Source of the DNA: Chamaesiphon sp.
Lineage (GTDB): Bacteria > Cyanobacteriota > Cyanobacteriia > Cyanobacteriales > Chamaesiphonaceae
Direction of reading: 5' to 3'
Length of the DNA stretch: 9,386 bases
Assembly (NCBI GenBank): GCA_026785875.1
Contig: JAJAZF010000110.1
Location: forward strand, 1 to 9,386
Below, piece after piece: positions 1 to 5,531 of the stretch. Made by a program: the position numbers and the translations under genes. The notes below the pieces were generated by a model. That model did not search any database and was not told the origin of the DNA. It was given only the letters and a program-made list of their open reading frames with translations. How positions within the stretch are numbered: the stretch's first letter is position 1; every line of letters starts with the position of its first letter.

Positions 1-1
1 A

Positions 2-2515
2 GTGACGATCGGGAATGGCATGGTCGGTCATCGGTTCCTAGAACAGATGGCAGCAAAAGGTGCAGATTGGGAGCTAATCTGCTTTTGTGAAGAGCCACGG
101 GTAGCTTACGATCGGGTTAATCTCAGCGGTTATTTTGCGGGTAAGACAGCCGAGGATCTCTCGCTTGTCGCACCAGATTTTTATCAAGACAACAATATTC
201 AGGTACATGTAGGTGATAAAGCGGTAAGCATCGATCGAGCAAATAAGACTGTCACATCGGCAAAAGGAGTGACGATTAGTTATGACAAGCTGGTGCTGGC
301 GACTGGCTCCTATCCTTTTGTACCGCCGATAAAAGGTAACGATTTACCTGGTACTTTTGTCTATCGGACGATTTGCGATCTAGAAGCAACCGAAGCGTAT
401 GCCAAAGACTGTAAAGTTGGAGTGGTCGTCGGTGGTGGACTACTAGGCTTGGAATGTGCCAATGCGCTGCAAAATTTGGGACTAAAGACGCATGTAGTTG
501 AATTCATGCCGCGTCTGATGCCCGTACAGGTAGATGACGCTGGTGGTGCAGTATTGCGCCAGAAAATTGAAGACTTGGGCATTGGCATTCATACGGGTAA
601 ATCGACGACTGAGATTGTCGCCGACGAAAATGGACGCGTCTGCAAGATGTTATTTGCCGATGGCACTGAATTACTGACAGATACGATCGTCTTCTCGGCG
701 GGAATTCGTCCTCAGGATGAGTTGGCGCGTCAGTGTGGCTTGAAAATCGGCGATCGAGGTGGCATCGCGATCGACGATAATTGTCAAACATCCGATCCTA
801 ATGTGTATGCGATCGGTGAATGCGCTCTCTATAATAATCAAATTTTTGGGCTAGTTGCTCCTGGCTACCGGATGGCAGAAGTCGCCGCAGATCGGCTCTG
901 TGGCAGCGATACAAATAATTTTACTGGGGCAGACATGTCCACCAAATTGAAGCTATTGGGCATTGATGTAGCTAGCTTTGGGGACGCATTTGGGAAGACG
1001 GCTGGCTCGAAAGTCATCGCGATCGATGATGCTGTCAGCGGTACTTACAAAAAGCTGGTAGTAGATCGAGACGGTAGCCGTTTATTAGGTGGTATCCTCG
1101 TCGGTGATGCGACTGTGTACGGTACCTTGCTGCAACTGATGCAAAATCAGATGGCATTACCACCCCATCCAGAGGATCTGATTTTACCGCCGCGTAGTGG
1201 TGCAACGATGGCGATGGGAGTCGAACAACTTCCCGACACCGCCCAAATTTGCTCGTGTAATAACGTCACCAAAGGACAAATCTGCACCGCAATTCAAGAG
1301 CAAGAACTTCGCGATATCGGGAGCGTTAAATCTTGTACCAATGCTGGGATGGGTTGCGGCGGTTGCGTCCCTCTAGTTACCGACTTACTCAAAGCCGAAC
1401 TCAAGAAAGCTGGAATCGCCGTTAATAATCACCTGTGCGAACACTTCGCCTTCTCCCGTCAGGAATTATACAGCTTAGTGCGATCGCAAGATATCCACAC
1501 CTTCCAACAACTACTCGATCGACATGGTACCGGACGCGGCTGTGAAATCTGCAAACCAGCCATCAGTTCGATCCTCGCCTCCGCTTGGAACGACCAAATT
1601 CTCGACGCACCCCACGTCAGCCTCCAAGACACCAACGATGCCTTCCTCGCCAATATTCAACGCGATGGCACCTATTCAGTTATCCCCCGCATCCCTGGCG
1701 GCGAAATCACCCCCGAAAAACTAATCGTACTGGGCGAAGTCGCCAAAGACTTTGGACTCTACACCAAGATCACGGGCGCACAACGCATCGATTTGCTCGG
1801 CGCAAGGGTAGACCAACTGCCCCTAATTTGGCAGCGTCTGGTGGCTGCTGGCTTTGAATCTGGACACGCTTACGGCAAGGCTCTCCGCACCGTTAAATCC
1901 TGTGTGGGTAGTACATGGTGTCGATTTGGCGTTCAGGATTCGGTCAGCCTCGCGATCGAGGTAGAATTACGCTATCGTGGACTTCGCGCTCCGCACAAAT
2001 TCAAATCCGCAGTCTCTGGCTGTACCCGCGAATGTGCGGAAGCTCAAAGCAAGGATTTTGGCATCATCGCTACCGAAAAAGGCTGGAACCTATATGTGTG
2101 CGGAAATGGTGGGATGAAGCCCCAACACGCCCAACTCCTCGCCGCTGACTTAGACAAAGAAACCTTGATTCGCTATGTTGACAGGTTCTTGATGTTCTAC
2201 ATCCGCACCGCCAATCGGTTAGAGCGGACAGCGACATGGTTTAATAAACTCGAAGGTGGGATGGAATATCTGCAAAATGTGATTATCAATGATTCCCTGG
2301 GCATCGCCGCCGAACTCGAAGCAGAAATGGCGCATCAGGTAGCGACATACGCCTGTGAGTGGGATGTCACCCTCAAAGATCCGGTTAAACTCCAACGCTT
2401 CCAACACTTCGTCAACAGCGATGCACCCGATCCTAATATTGTGTTAGTTGAAGAGCGCGGACAAAAACGTCCTGTGTTTGAACATGAGCGACAATTGCTA
2501 GAGATCGATCGTTAG
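2..2515 (+). CDS. nirB: NAD(P)H-dependent assimilatory nitrite reductase, large subunit (5' partial)
   Basis: Cytoplasmic enzyme reducing nitrite to ammonium with NAD(P)H, working with the small subunit NirD downstream. Of the 837 visible residues, 1-300 form a pyridine nucleotide-disulfide oxidoreductase domain: FAD loop GNGMVGHRF at 4-12, ATGSYP at 100-105, NAD(P) loop GGGLLGLE at 144-151, and AIGECA at 270-275. A BFD-like [2Fe-2S] domain has C417, C419, C452 and C455. A second cysteine pair is C514/C517. A sirohaem ferredoxin-like half-domain follows at about 555-620, and the sirohaem/[4Fe-4S] centre is C634-x5-C640 and C674-x3-C678. The protein is close to E. coli NirB (847 aa) along its whole length. 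The frame opens at a GTG at base 2, but this lies inside the first FAD-binding strand, so roughly 8-10 residues and the true start are off the left edge. The promoter is therefore not visible. Confidence 0.96.
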   Translation: MTIGNGMVGHRFLEQMAAKGADWELICFCEEPRVAYDRVNLSGYFAGKTAEDLSLVAPDFYQDNNIQVHVGDKAVSIDRANKTVTSAKGVTISYDKLVLATGSYPFVPPIKGNDLPGTFVYRTICDLEATEAYAKDCKVGVVVGGGLLGLECANALQNLGLKTHVVEFMPRLMPVQVDDAGGAVLRQKIEDLGIGIHTGKSTTEIVADENGRVCKMLFADGTELLTDTIVFSAGIRPQDELARQCGLKIGDRGGIAIDDNCQTSDPNVYAIGECALYNNQIFGLVAPGYRMAEVAADRLCGSDTNNFTGADMSTKLKLLGIDVASFGDAFGKTAGSKVIAIDDAVSGTYKKLVVDRDGSRLLGGILVGDATVYGTLLQLMQNQMALPPHPEDLILPPRSGATMAMGVEQLPDTAQICSCNNVTKGQICTAIQEQELRDIGSVKSCTNAGMGCGGCVPLVTDLLKAELKKAGIAVNNHLCEHFAFSRQELYSLVRSQDIHTFQQLLDRHGTGRGCEICKPAISSILASAWNDQILDAPHVSLQDTNDAFLANIQRDGTYSVIPRIPGGEITPEKLIVLGEVAKDFGLYTKITGAQRIDLLGARVDQLPLIWQRLVAAGFESGHAYGKALRTVKSCVGSTWCRFGVQDSVSLAIEVELRYRGLRAPHKFKSAVSGCTRECAEAQSKDFGIIATEKGWNLYVCGNGGMKPQHAQLLAADLDKETLIRYVDRFLMFYIRTANRLERTATWFNKLEGGMEYLQNVIINDSLGIAAELEAEMAHQVATYACEWDVTLKDPVKLQRFQHFVNSDAPDPNIVLVEERGQKRPVFEHERQLLEIDR

Positions 2516-2551
2516 GAAATCGCAGACATCGAATCCGTACAATAATTTTGG

Positions 2552-2613
2552 AGGGGCAATCCCTTGTGGTTGCCCTTAGTCGATGTAGGGTAAGCACAAG
2601 GCATTACCCCTAC
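2552..2613. repeat. Pair of adjacent palindromic intergenic repeats between nirB and nirD
   Basis: Two hairpins lie side by side in the 126-base gap. The first (2552-2577) pairs GGGCAA at 2554-2559 with TTGCCC at 2570-2575, with two more outer pairs and an inner CC/GG after a bulge. The second (2585-2613) pairs GTAGGG-TAA at 2585-2593 with TTA-CCCCTAC at 2604-2613, with one bulged C. They resemble dispersed palindromic repeats common between cyanobacterial genes (from memory, not searched). No T-run follows either stem, so they do not look like intrinsic terminators. They could shape or stabilise the nirB-nirD transcript, or simply be insertions. Confidence 0.7.
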
Positions 2614-2641
2614 AGTATCTTTTTAAAAAATCACAAATTTC

Positions 2642-2998
2642 ATGTCACAAATAGAATCAATTCAGCCAACAACCCAACAGTGGACAACTATCTGTCCCCT
2701 AGATCGAATTTTACCAAATACAGGCGTTTGTGCCTTAGTAAACGATCGACAAGTCGCCGTTTTTAGAGTTGGTGAAGGAATGGACGTATACGCGATCGAC
2801 AATTACGATCCGTTTAGTAAAGCATATGTTTTATCGAGAGGTATTGTCGGCGATCGCAATGGCATTCCTAAAGTTGCATCACCGATCTACAAGCAAAATT
2901 TTAGTCTATTGACAGGCGAATGTTTAGACGATTTAACTGTGAAATTAAAGAATTTTTCTGTTCGAGTTGTCGATGGGCAAGTTCAGGTTAGTGCTTAA
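2642..2998 (+). CDS. nirD: Nitrite reductase NAD(P)H small subunit, Rieske-like fold
   Basis: A 118-residue protein matching NirD, the small partner of NirB. Family signatures are ILPNTGVCALVNDRQVAVFR near residues 24-43, then NYDPFSKAYVLSRGIVGD and VASPIYKQNFSL. It has a Rieske-like beta fold but lacks the CxH...CxxH iron-sulfur ligands; the second ligand position reads SPIYKQ. Loss of these ligands is normal for NirD, so this is not damage. E. coli NirD is 108 aa; the extra length here is about ten N-terminal residues. The ATG at 2642 is the first in frame and gives a family-like N terminus, but no clear Shine-Dalgarno sequence precedes it. It lies 126 bases after nirB, wider than usual for this operon, with palindromic repeats in the gap. 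Shared transcription with nirB is inferred from orientation only. Confidence 0.93.
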   Translation: MSQIESIQPTTQQWTTICPLDRILPNTGVCALVNDRQVAVFRVGEGMDVYAIDNYDPFSKAYVLSRGIVGDRNGIPKVASPIYKQNFSLLTGECLDDLTVKLKNFSVRVVDGQVQVSA

Positions 2999-3065
2999 AA
3001 GATGGTAAGTAGTCGATGATTGAGAGAGTATAAAATTTATGTTTGGAAATCGATTCCTACTCTAA

Positions 3066-3173
3066 CTAAATGAATAGGCTAGAAGAAACCTGAAATATTT
3101 CACCAAGCTTTTTGGCTTGTGACTTACTAATTTTAAATACACGCTTGAATGAGGAACTGAAACTAACCTCCAT
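3066..3173 (-). pseudogene. Chimeric remnant: toxin N terminus fused to a HigA-like antitoxin tail
   Basis: A 35-codon frame starts 2 bases after antitoxin copy A, at the same spacing as the intact toxin behind copy B. Its first 14 residues, MEVSFSSSFKRVFK, match the toxin at 4145-4381 (MEVSFSYSFKRVFK). DNA identity ends abruptly at 3131, just after GTATTTAAAA on the minus strand. The remaining residues, ISKSQAKKLGEIFQVSSSLF followed by I and a stop, do not match that toxin. They resemble the conserved C-terminal end of cyanobacterial HigA/Xre-type antitoxins (ISKxQAKxLxEFFHVSxxLFI, recalled from the family). The frame therefore looks like a recombination scar between two TA loci. It may still be translated as a small peptide, but no toxin activity is expected. 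Confidence 0.65.
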
Positions 3174-3175
3174 AA

Positions 3176-3382
3176 TTATTCTTCCATCGATCGCTTCAGT
3201 TCATCGATATTAGCAGAATATTTCAGTTCGCCTCTTTCTTGCTCCGCTTGTGCTGACAGAAAGTTTTCATACATCTCTTCTCGACGTTCTTCTCGCAGAC
3301 ATTGATGTAATAAGAGTTGAATTTCTTGTTTTTCTTCAGTAGAAAGTTCTTTGATCGTTTCAACAAGATCGCTAAAAGTCAT
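3176..3382 (-). CDS. Putative type II antitoxin, 68 aa (copy A, without a toxin)
   Basis: A small, charged, predicted helical protein beginning MTFSDLVETIKELSTEEKQE and rich in Glu, Arg and Lys. It resembles a cyanobacterial family usually encoded just before a RelE/YafQ-type toxin; I do not know a formal name for the family. It differs from copy B (4384-4590) at only four residues: T9/M, K11/E, C28/Y and E36/Q. No intact toxin follows, only the chimeric remnant 2 bases downstream. If expressed, it could cross-neutralise the copy B toxin (inference). A weak AGAAGG lies about 12 bases before the ATG. The 22-bp shared element is 55 bases upstream of the start. The antitoxin role rests on gene order in copy B and family resemblance, not on a recognised DNA-binding motif. 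Confidence 0.7.
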   Translation of the reverse strand: MTFSDLVETIKELSTEEKQEIQLLLHQCLREERREEMYENFLSAQAEQERGELKYSANIDELKRSMEE

Positions 3383-3436
3383 AGTTCGAGTTACCTTCTT
3401 TCGGCTACTAATATTATTTTAGCCCAGATCGGCAGA

Positions 3437-3458
3437 CGATCGAGTTATCACGATCGAT
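3437..3458. repeat. 22-bp shared upstream element, copy 1
   Basis: The core GATCGAGTTATCACGATCGA with one extra base at each end is identical at 3437-3458, 4645-4666 and 5367-5388. Every copy is in the same orientation and lies upstream of a minus-strand antitoxin gene. This copy is 55 bases before the start of antitoxin A. The element is an imperfect dyad flanked by two CGATCG palindromes, so it could be a protein-binding site. Confidence 0.75.
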
Positions 3459-3481
3459 CGAACCTCTCGTCAACGATACTC

Positions 3482-3529
3482 GATCGCGTAGCGTCGGCTC
3501 TGCTGAATCATGTAGCGTTGGTTTTATCA
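3482..3529. repeat. Two tandem 24-bp interspersed repeat units
   Basis: Two diverged 24-base units, starting at 3482 and 3506, share the pattern TAGCGTYGGYTYTRYYRA. Related single units occur at 4667-4690 and 5395-5418. The copy at 5395 contains a small TTGG...CCAA hairpin. The surrounding gap, 3383-3562, has no recognisable gene. Confidence 0.6.
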
Positions 3530-3562
3530 AATCGTGCAAATCGATCTGATACACTGTTTTAT

Positions 3563-3811
3563 TCAACTTGCCTTTGCTAGAATACGAACTGATAAAATTT
3601 CATCAGAGCGCAGAACTTCGATCGCAGAAATGGGAACAGCAATTGTTTCGATCGATTCACCGATCGCATTAAATACTTCTAGCACACAGCCTTGTTCGCC
3701 ACCACTCGGATGATCTACAAAATCAACCAGTGTTGCAATGTCTCCAGATCTAAGTCCATACTCTGGTAAGTCGCGAGTTAATGAAATTTCCTGATATAAC
3801 TCGATCGTCAT
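3563..3811 (-). CDS. DUF4926 domain protein, 82 aa
   Basis: A compact single-domain protein matching DUF4926 as I know it: the LPEYGLRSGDIATLVDF stretch (residues 15-31) followed by GCVLEVFNAIGE and a final strand around AVPISAIEVLR. The fold is probably a small beta barrel, with no membrane segment or signal peptide. Its biochemical role is not established. The ATG at 3811 overlaps the TGA of the DUF6883 gene as ATGA, so the two are translationally coupled and very probably act together. The pair lies within toxin-antitoxin genes on the same strand, which makes a TA-like or accessory role plausible but unproven. Since the upstream partner carries an early stop codon, expression of this gene by coupling may be reduced. 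Confidence 0.8.
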   Translation of the reverse strand: MTIELYQEISLTRDLPEYGLRSGDIATLVDFVDHPSGGEQGCVLEVFNAIGESIETIAVPISAIEVLRSDEILSVRILAKAS

Positions 3812-4143
3812 GTTATTTCCCTTTTACTAGGTTTGAGTGTCACAAACTGAAACTTGCCATTGCTCTCTCTTTGTAGCCAAACCGTAATGACTGACAAAGA
3901 CACGCCATTTACACCTATTATATTCCCTTCAACTTGGTAAAAGATGCCATACTCATTTCTTCTTTCTTCGATCGCATCCGTTGCGACTGCTTGTGTCTGA
4001 ATGGCTAGTTTTAATGCTTCTGAGCTTTCTTGTGTAAATCCAGCCTGAGCCAAAAACTTCGATTTATCATTTCGTAGTTACGGTACTAATAGATAGCGAG
4101 TAATTTTATCATCAGGAATGATTAAATCTTCAGGAATTCTCAT
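3808..4143 (-). pseudogene. DUF6883 protein gene interrupted by an in-frame TAA
   Basis: From the ATG at 4143 the frame reads MRIPEDLIIPDDKITRYLLV and P, then TAA at 4080-4078. It continues in the same frame with LRNDKSKFLAQAGFTQESSE and on to the TGA at 3808. Both parts fit one protein of about 111 residues resembling DUF6883: an N-terminal 'IP..KLTRYLL' segment, a 'RNDKSKFL..AGF' segment, then YGIFYQVEGNIIGVNGVS and VITVWL. A single nonsense change, for example from AAA or CAA, explains the break. The part after the stop could restart at a TTG (4053), giving 81 residues, but no good ribosome binding site is evident there. The gene starts 1 base after the toxin stop and overlaps DUF4926 by ATGA, so it was once a coupled operon member. 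A sequencing error is the main alternative. Confidence 0.75.
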
Positions 4144-4144
4144 G

Positions 4145-4381
4145 TCAAAACACAGCCTTTCCATCTTCTGTGAAAGAGAACAAAACTCTGCCGTCATAAT
4201 CGATGCTAAAACTCCAGAAATCTTTGAGCTTGCCTGACAATTTATGAGTTTTCAAGCTGGAATCGAATGGTGCAATTGTGAACTGCTCTAACTTTTGCCA
4301 AAATCTAAGCTCTAGATCGGCATTGCCTTTGATACGTTTTTTAAATACACGCTTGAATGAGTAACTGAAACTAACCTCCAT
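4145..4381 (-). CDS. RelE/YafQ-type mRNA interferase toxin, probably C-terminally truncated
   Basis: A basic 78-residue protein of the RelE/ParE superfamily (YafQ/RelE-like in cyanobacteria). It contains SFKRVFKKRIKGNADLELRF (8-27), FDSSLKTHKLSGKLKDFWSF and IDYDGRVLFSFTEDGKAVF. Such toxins degrade mRNA at the ribosome and are held in check by the co-encoded antitoxin, here copy B, which ends 2 bases upstream. Homologues as I know them continue after 'KAVF' with about ten more residues (like VDIGxHDEVY), which contribute active-site side chains in YafQ/RelE. Here TGA follows KAVF directly and the DUF6883 start lies 1 base further on. The missing end suggests a junction cut off the tail, so activity is doubtful. 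Confidence 0.8.
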   Translation of the reverse strand: MEVSFSYSFKRVFKKRIKGNADLELRFWQKLEQFTIAPFDSSLKTHKLSGKLKDFWSFSIDYDGRVLFSFTEDGKAVF

Positions 4382-4383
4382 AA

Positions 4384-4590
4384 TTATTCTTCCATCGATC
4401 GCTTCAGTTCATCGATATTAGCAGAATATTTCAGTTCGCCTCTTTCTTGCTCCGCTTGTGCTGACAGAAAGTTTTCATACATCTGTTCTCGACGTTCTTC
4501 TCGCAGATATTGATGTAGCAAGAGTTGAATTTCCTGTTTTTCCTCAGTAGAAAGCTCTTCGATCATTTCGACAAGATCGCTAAAAGTCAT
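4384..4590 (-). CDS. Putative type II antitoxin, 68 aa (copy B, paired with toxin)
   Basis: Near-identical paralogue of the antitoxin at 3176-3382, differing at four residues. The sequence is predicted helical and highly charged (REERREQMYENF at 30-41) and ends SANIDELKRSMEE. Its stop lies 2 bases before the toxin ATG, the tight antitoxin-first order of type II TA operons, which supports a role in neutralising that toxin. No ribbon-helix-helix, Xre or AbrB motif is obvious, so how it binds its own promoter is unclear. The 22-bp shared element lies 55 bases upstream of the start, as in copy A. The AGAAGG ribosome-binding-like sequence and its spacing are also conserved between the two copies. 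Confidence 0.8.
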   Translation of the reverse strand: MTFSDLVEMIEELSTEEKQEIQLLLHQYLREERREQMYENFLSAQAEQERGELKYSANIDELKRSMEE

Positions 4591-4644
4591 AGTTTGAGTT
4601 ACCTTCTTTCGGCTACTAGTATTATTTTAGTCCAGATTGGCAGT

Positions 4645-4666
4645 CGATCGAGTTATCACGATCGAT
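4645..4666. repeat. 22-bp shared upstream element, copy 2
   Basis: Identical to 3437-3458 and 5367-5388. It lies 55 bases upstream of the start of antitoxin B and marks the end of the ungapped direct repeat. Confidence 0.75.
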
Positions 4667-4690
4667 TCCGCAAAGCAGAGGCTCCGCCAA
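4667..4690. repeat. 24-bp repeat unit inserted in copy B
   Basis: These 24 bases (TCCGCAAAGCAGAGGCTCCG then CCAA) are absent from copy A, where the flanking sequences are directly joined. They align with the 24-bp units at 3482-3529 and 5395-5418 (AAGCAGAGGCTCCGCCAA against TAGCATTGGCTTTACCAA), so this is probably one unit gained by copy B or lost by copy A. Confidence 0.55.
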
Positions 4691-4724
4691 CGAACCTCTC
4701 ATCAAGAACTATCTCTTAATCGCG

Positions 4725-5024
4725 CTATCGATCGGGATTGAATAAAGTACCTAAATCTTGTCTGCCATTGACAACTCGAACAATTTCGATTCCATCATTG
4801 ATGAGACGATATAAAATGATGTATCCTTCCAAGGGCAATCCTCTCAAACCGATCTGTAAATCATCATAGCTGCGACCAATATTTGGAAAACTAGCAAGCT
4901 GCTTACACCGTTTACTAAATCTTTGTAAAAAACTTTCTCCTGCCTCAATATTTACATCAGCAAAATAAGCTGAAATTGATTCTAAATCTCGAATTGCGGG
5001 GCGCGAGATAATATACTGACTCAC
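4725..5024 (-). CDS. parE: ParE family toxin (RelE/ParE superfamily)
   Basis: A toxin of 99 residues, counted from the chosen start, recognised as ParE-type. It has YIISRPAIRDLESISAYF at the N terminus, ASFPNIGRSYDDL in the middle, and the family block GLRGLPLEGYIILYRL followed by IEIVRVVNGRQDLGTLF at the C terminus. ParE toxins act on DNA gyrase in characterised members; the target of this one is not shown. The frame can begin at TTG 5030, overlapping the antitoxin stop as TTGA, or at GTG 5024, 2 bases after that stop. GTG is preferred because it gives the usual short N terminus MSQYIIS. There is no sign of truncation. Transcription is expected to come from the parD promoter and translation to be coupled to parD. 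Confidence 0.9.
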   Translation of the reverse strand: MSQYIISRPAIRDLESISAYFADVNIEAGESFLQRFSKRCKQLASFPNIGRSYDDLQIGLRGLPLEGYIILYRLINDGIEIVRVVNGRQDLGTLFNPDR

Positions 5025-5026
5025 GC

Positions 5027-5287
5027 TCAAACCCCTTTAGTCTGCTGTAATTTCGCCAATAGCTCGTTTACCACGGTTTCACCGTCAACCCCTTCACCTC
5101 GATCGAGTGATTCGATTCCTTCTCTTACCTGTTCGCGGGTTGTGCCTACCCACGCTCGATAAGACTCCCGTTCTCTTGCCAATAATTGTAGTGCTACTTG
5201 CAACACTTCATCAGCGGTGCTGAAGCTCCCTGTGGCGATTAAATCGGTGACGATCTTTTCTTGTTCGGTACTGAGCGTGACACTCAT
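5027..5287 (-). CDS. parD: ParD family antitoxin (ribbon-helix-helix)
   Basis: An 86-residue antitoxin beginning MSVTLSTEQEKIVTDLIATG, a typical ParD/CopG ribbon-helix-helix N terminus for binding its own operator and forming dimers. The C-terminal half (REQVREGIESLDRGEGVDG near residues 50-68) is the toxin-wrapping part typical of the ParD family paired with ParE. The frame can be extended 13 codons upstream to 5326, but family alignment favours the ATG at 5287. A TTGACA at 5333-5328 would also place transcription start downstream of the longer form's start. No strong Shine-Dalgarno is seen. The ParE toxin follows immediately. Autoregulation by the ParD-ParE complex is expected from the family. 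Confidence 0.9.
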   Translation of the reverse strand: MSVTLSTEQEKIVTDLIATGSFSTADEVLQVALQLLARERESYRAWVGTTREQVREGIESLDRGEGVDGETVVNELLAKLQQTKGV

Positions 5288-5305
5288 GGCTAGCAAAGAT
5301 TGAGG

Positions 5306-5333
5306 TTTATTTTTCCAGTTTAGCAAATGTCAA
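5306..5333 (-). promoter_or_regulatory. Possible parDE promoter
   Basis: On the minus strand a perfect -35-like TTGACA (5333-5328) is followed after 16 bases by AATAAA (5311-5306), a weak -10. This predicts a very short leader before the ATG at 5287. The -10 match is poor, so this is tentative. Confidence 0.3.
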
Positions 5334-5366
5334 TCTATATATGTGGGGTATGCTTTTCAGTAACTA

Positions 5367-5388
5367 CGATCGAGTTATCACGATCGAT
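5367..5388. repeat. 22-bp shared upstream element, copy 3
   Basis: Third identical copy of the element at 3437-3458 and 4645-4666. It lies about 80 bases upstream of parD, although parD is unrelated to antitoxins A and B. The surrounding sequence is not otherwise part of the A/B duplication, so the element has spread separately or was already shared. Confidence 0.75.
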
Positions 5389-5394
5389 CTGCTC

Positions 5395-5418
5395 GATCGC
5401 ATAGCATTGGCTTTACCA
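5395..5418. repeat. 24-bp interspersed repeat unit
   Basis: Contains GCATAGCATTGGCTTTACCA and matches the units at 3482-3529 and 4667-4690. It follows the 22-bp element after 6 bases, so the two repeat types keep company at all three loci. Confidence 0.6.
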
Positions 5419-5461
5419 AATCTCATATCATCAACTCTACCAAACCCCATTCACAACGTAG

Positions 5462-5490
5462 GGTGTGTTATCGCGACAGCGTAACGCACC
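5462..5490. repeat. Palindromic intergenic repeat
   Basis: GGTGTGTTA at 5462-5470 pairs with TAACGCACC at 5482-5490 through nine pairs including one G-T, around an 11-base loop. The GGTGYGTTA...TAACGCACC pattern resembles a widespread cyanobacterial dispersed palindrome (from memory). No T-run follows. Confidence 0.6.
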
Positions 5491-5531
5491 ATCACAAATA
5501 TTTGAGCGCGATCTCAACTTCGCTCGTGCAA

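Larger units (their letters stand above)
3131..3458. repeat. Direct repeat copy A (antitoxin gene plus flanks)
   Basis: This 328-base segment matches 4339-4666 without gaps at a constant offset of 1208 bases, with only scattered substitutions. It covers the first 14 toxin codons, the whole antitoxin gene and its upstream region, ending with a shared 22-bp element. Beyond 3458 the short string CGAACCTCTC (3459-3468) also matches copy B at 4691-4700 once a 24-base insertion in B is skipped, so the original duplication extended a little further. Confidence 0.92.
4339..4666. repeat. Direct repeat copy B (antitoxin gene plus flanks)
   Basis: Partner of 3131-3458 at an offset of 1208 bases. Homology starts inside the toxin gene at its 14th codon, covers antitoxin B and runs to the 22-bp element. 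Immediately after, copy B has a 24-base insertion (4667-4690) before the shared CGAACCTCTC resumes at 4691. Because the intact toxin start is here, copy B is probably the parental arrangement (inference). Confidence 0.92.

Noticed and set aside
2548..2766. A plus-strand 72-codon open frame overlapping the start of nirD.
   Set aside because: It runs through the palindromic repeats and the nirD gene in another frame and has no family resemblance.
2642..2998. Loss of Rieske iron-sulfur ligands in NirD as a damaging mutation.
   Set aside because: NirD proteins normally lack these ligands, so this is the family state.
3437..5388. The three 22-bp identical elements as a CRISPR array.
   Set aside because: They are about 700-1200 bases apart with genes between them; there is no regular spacer pattern and no cas gene.
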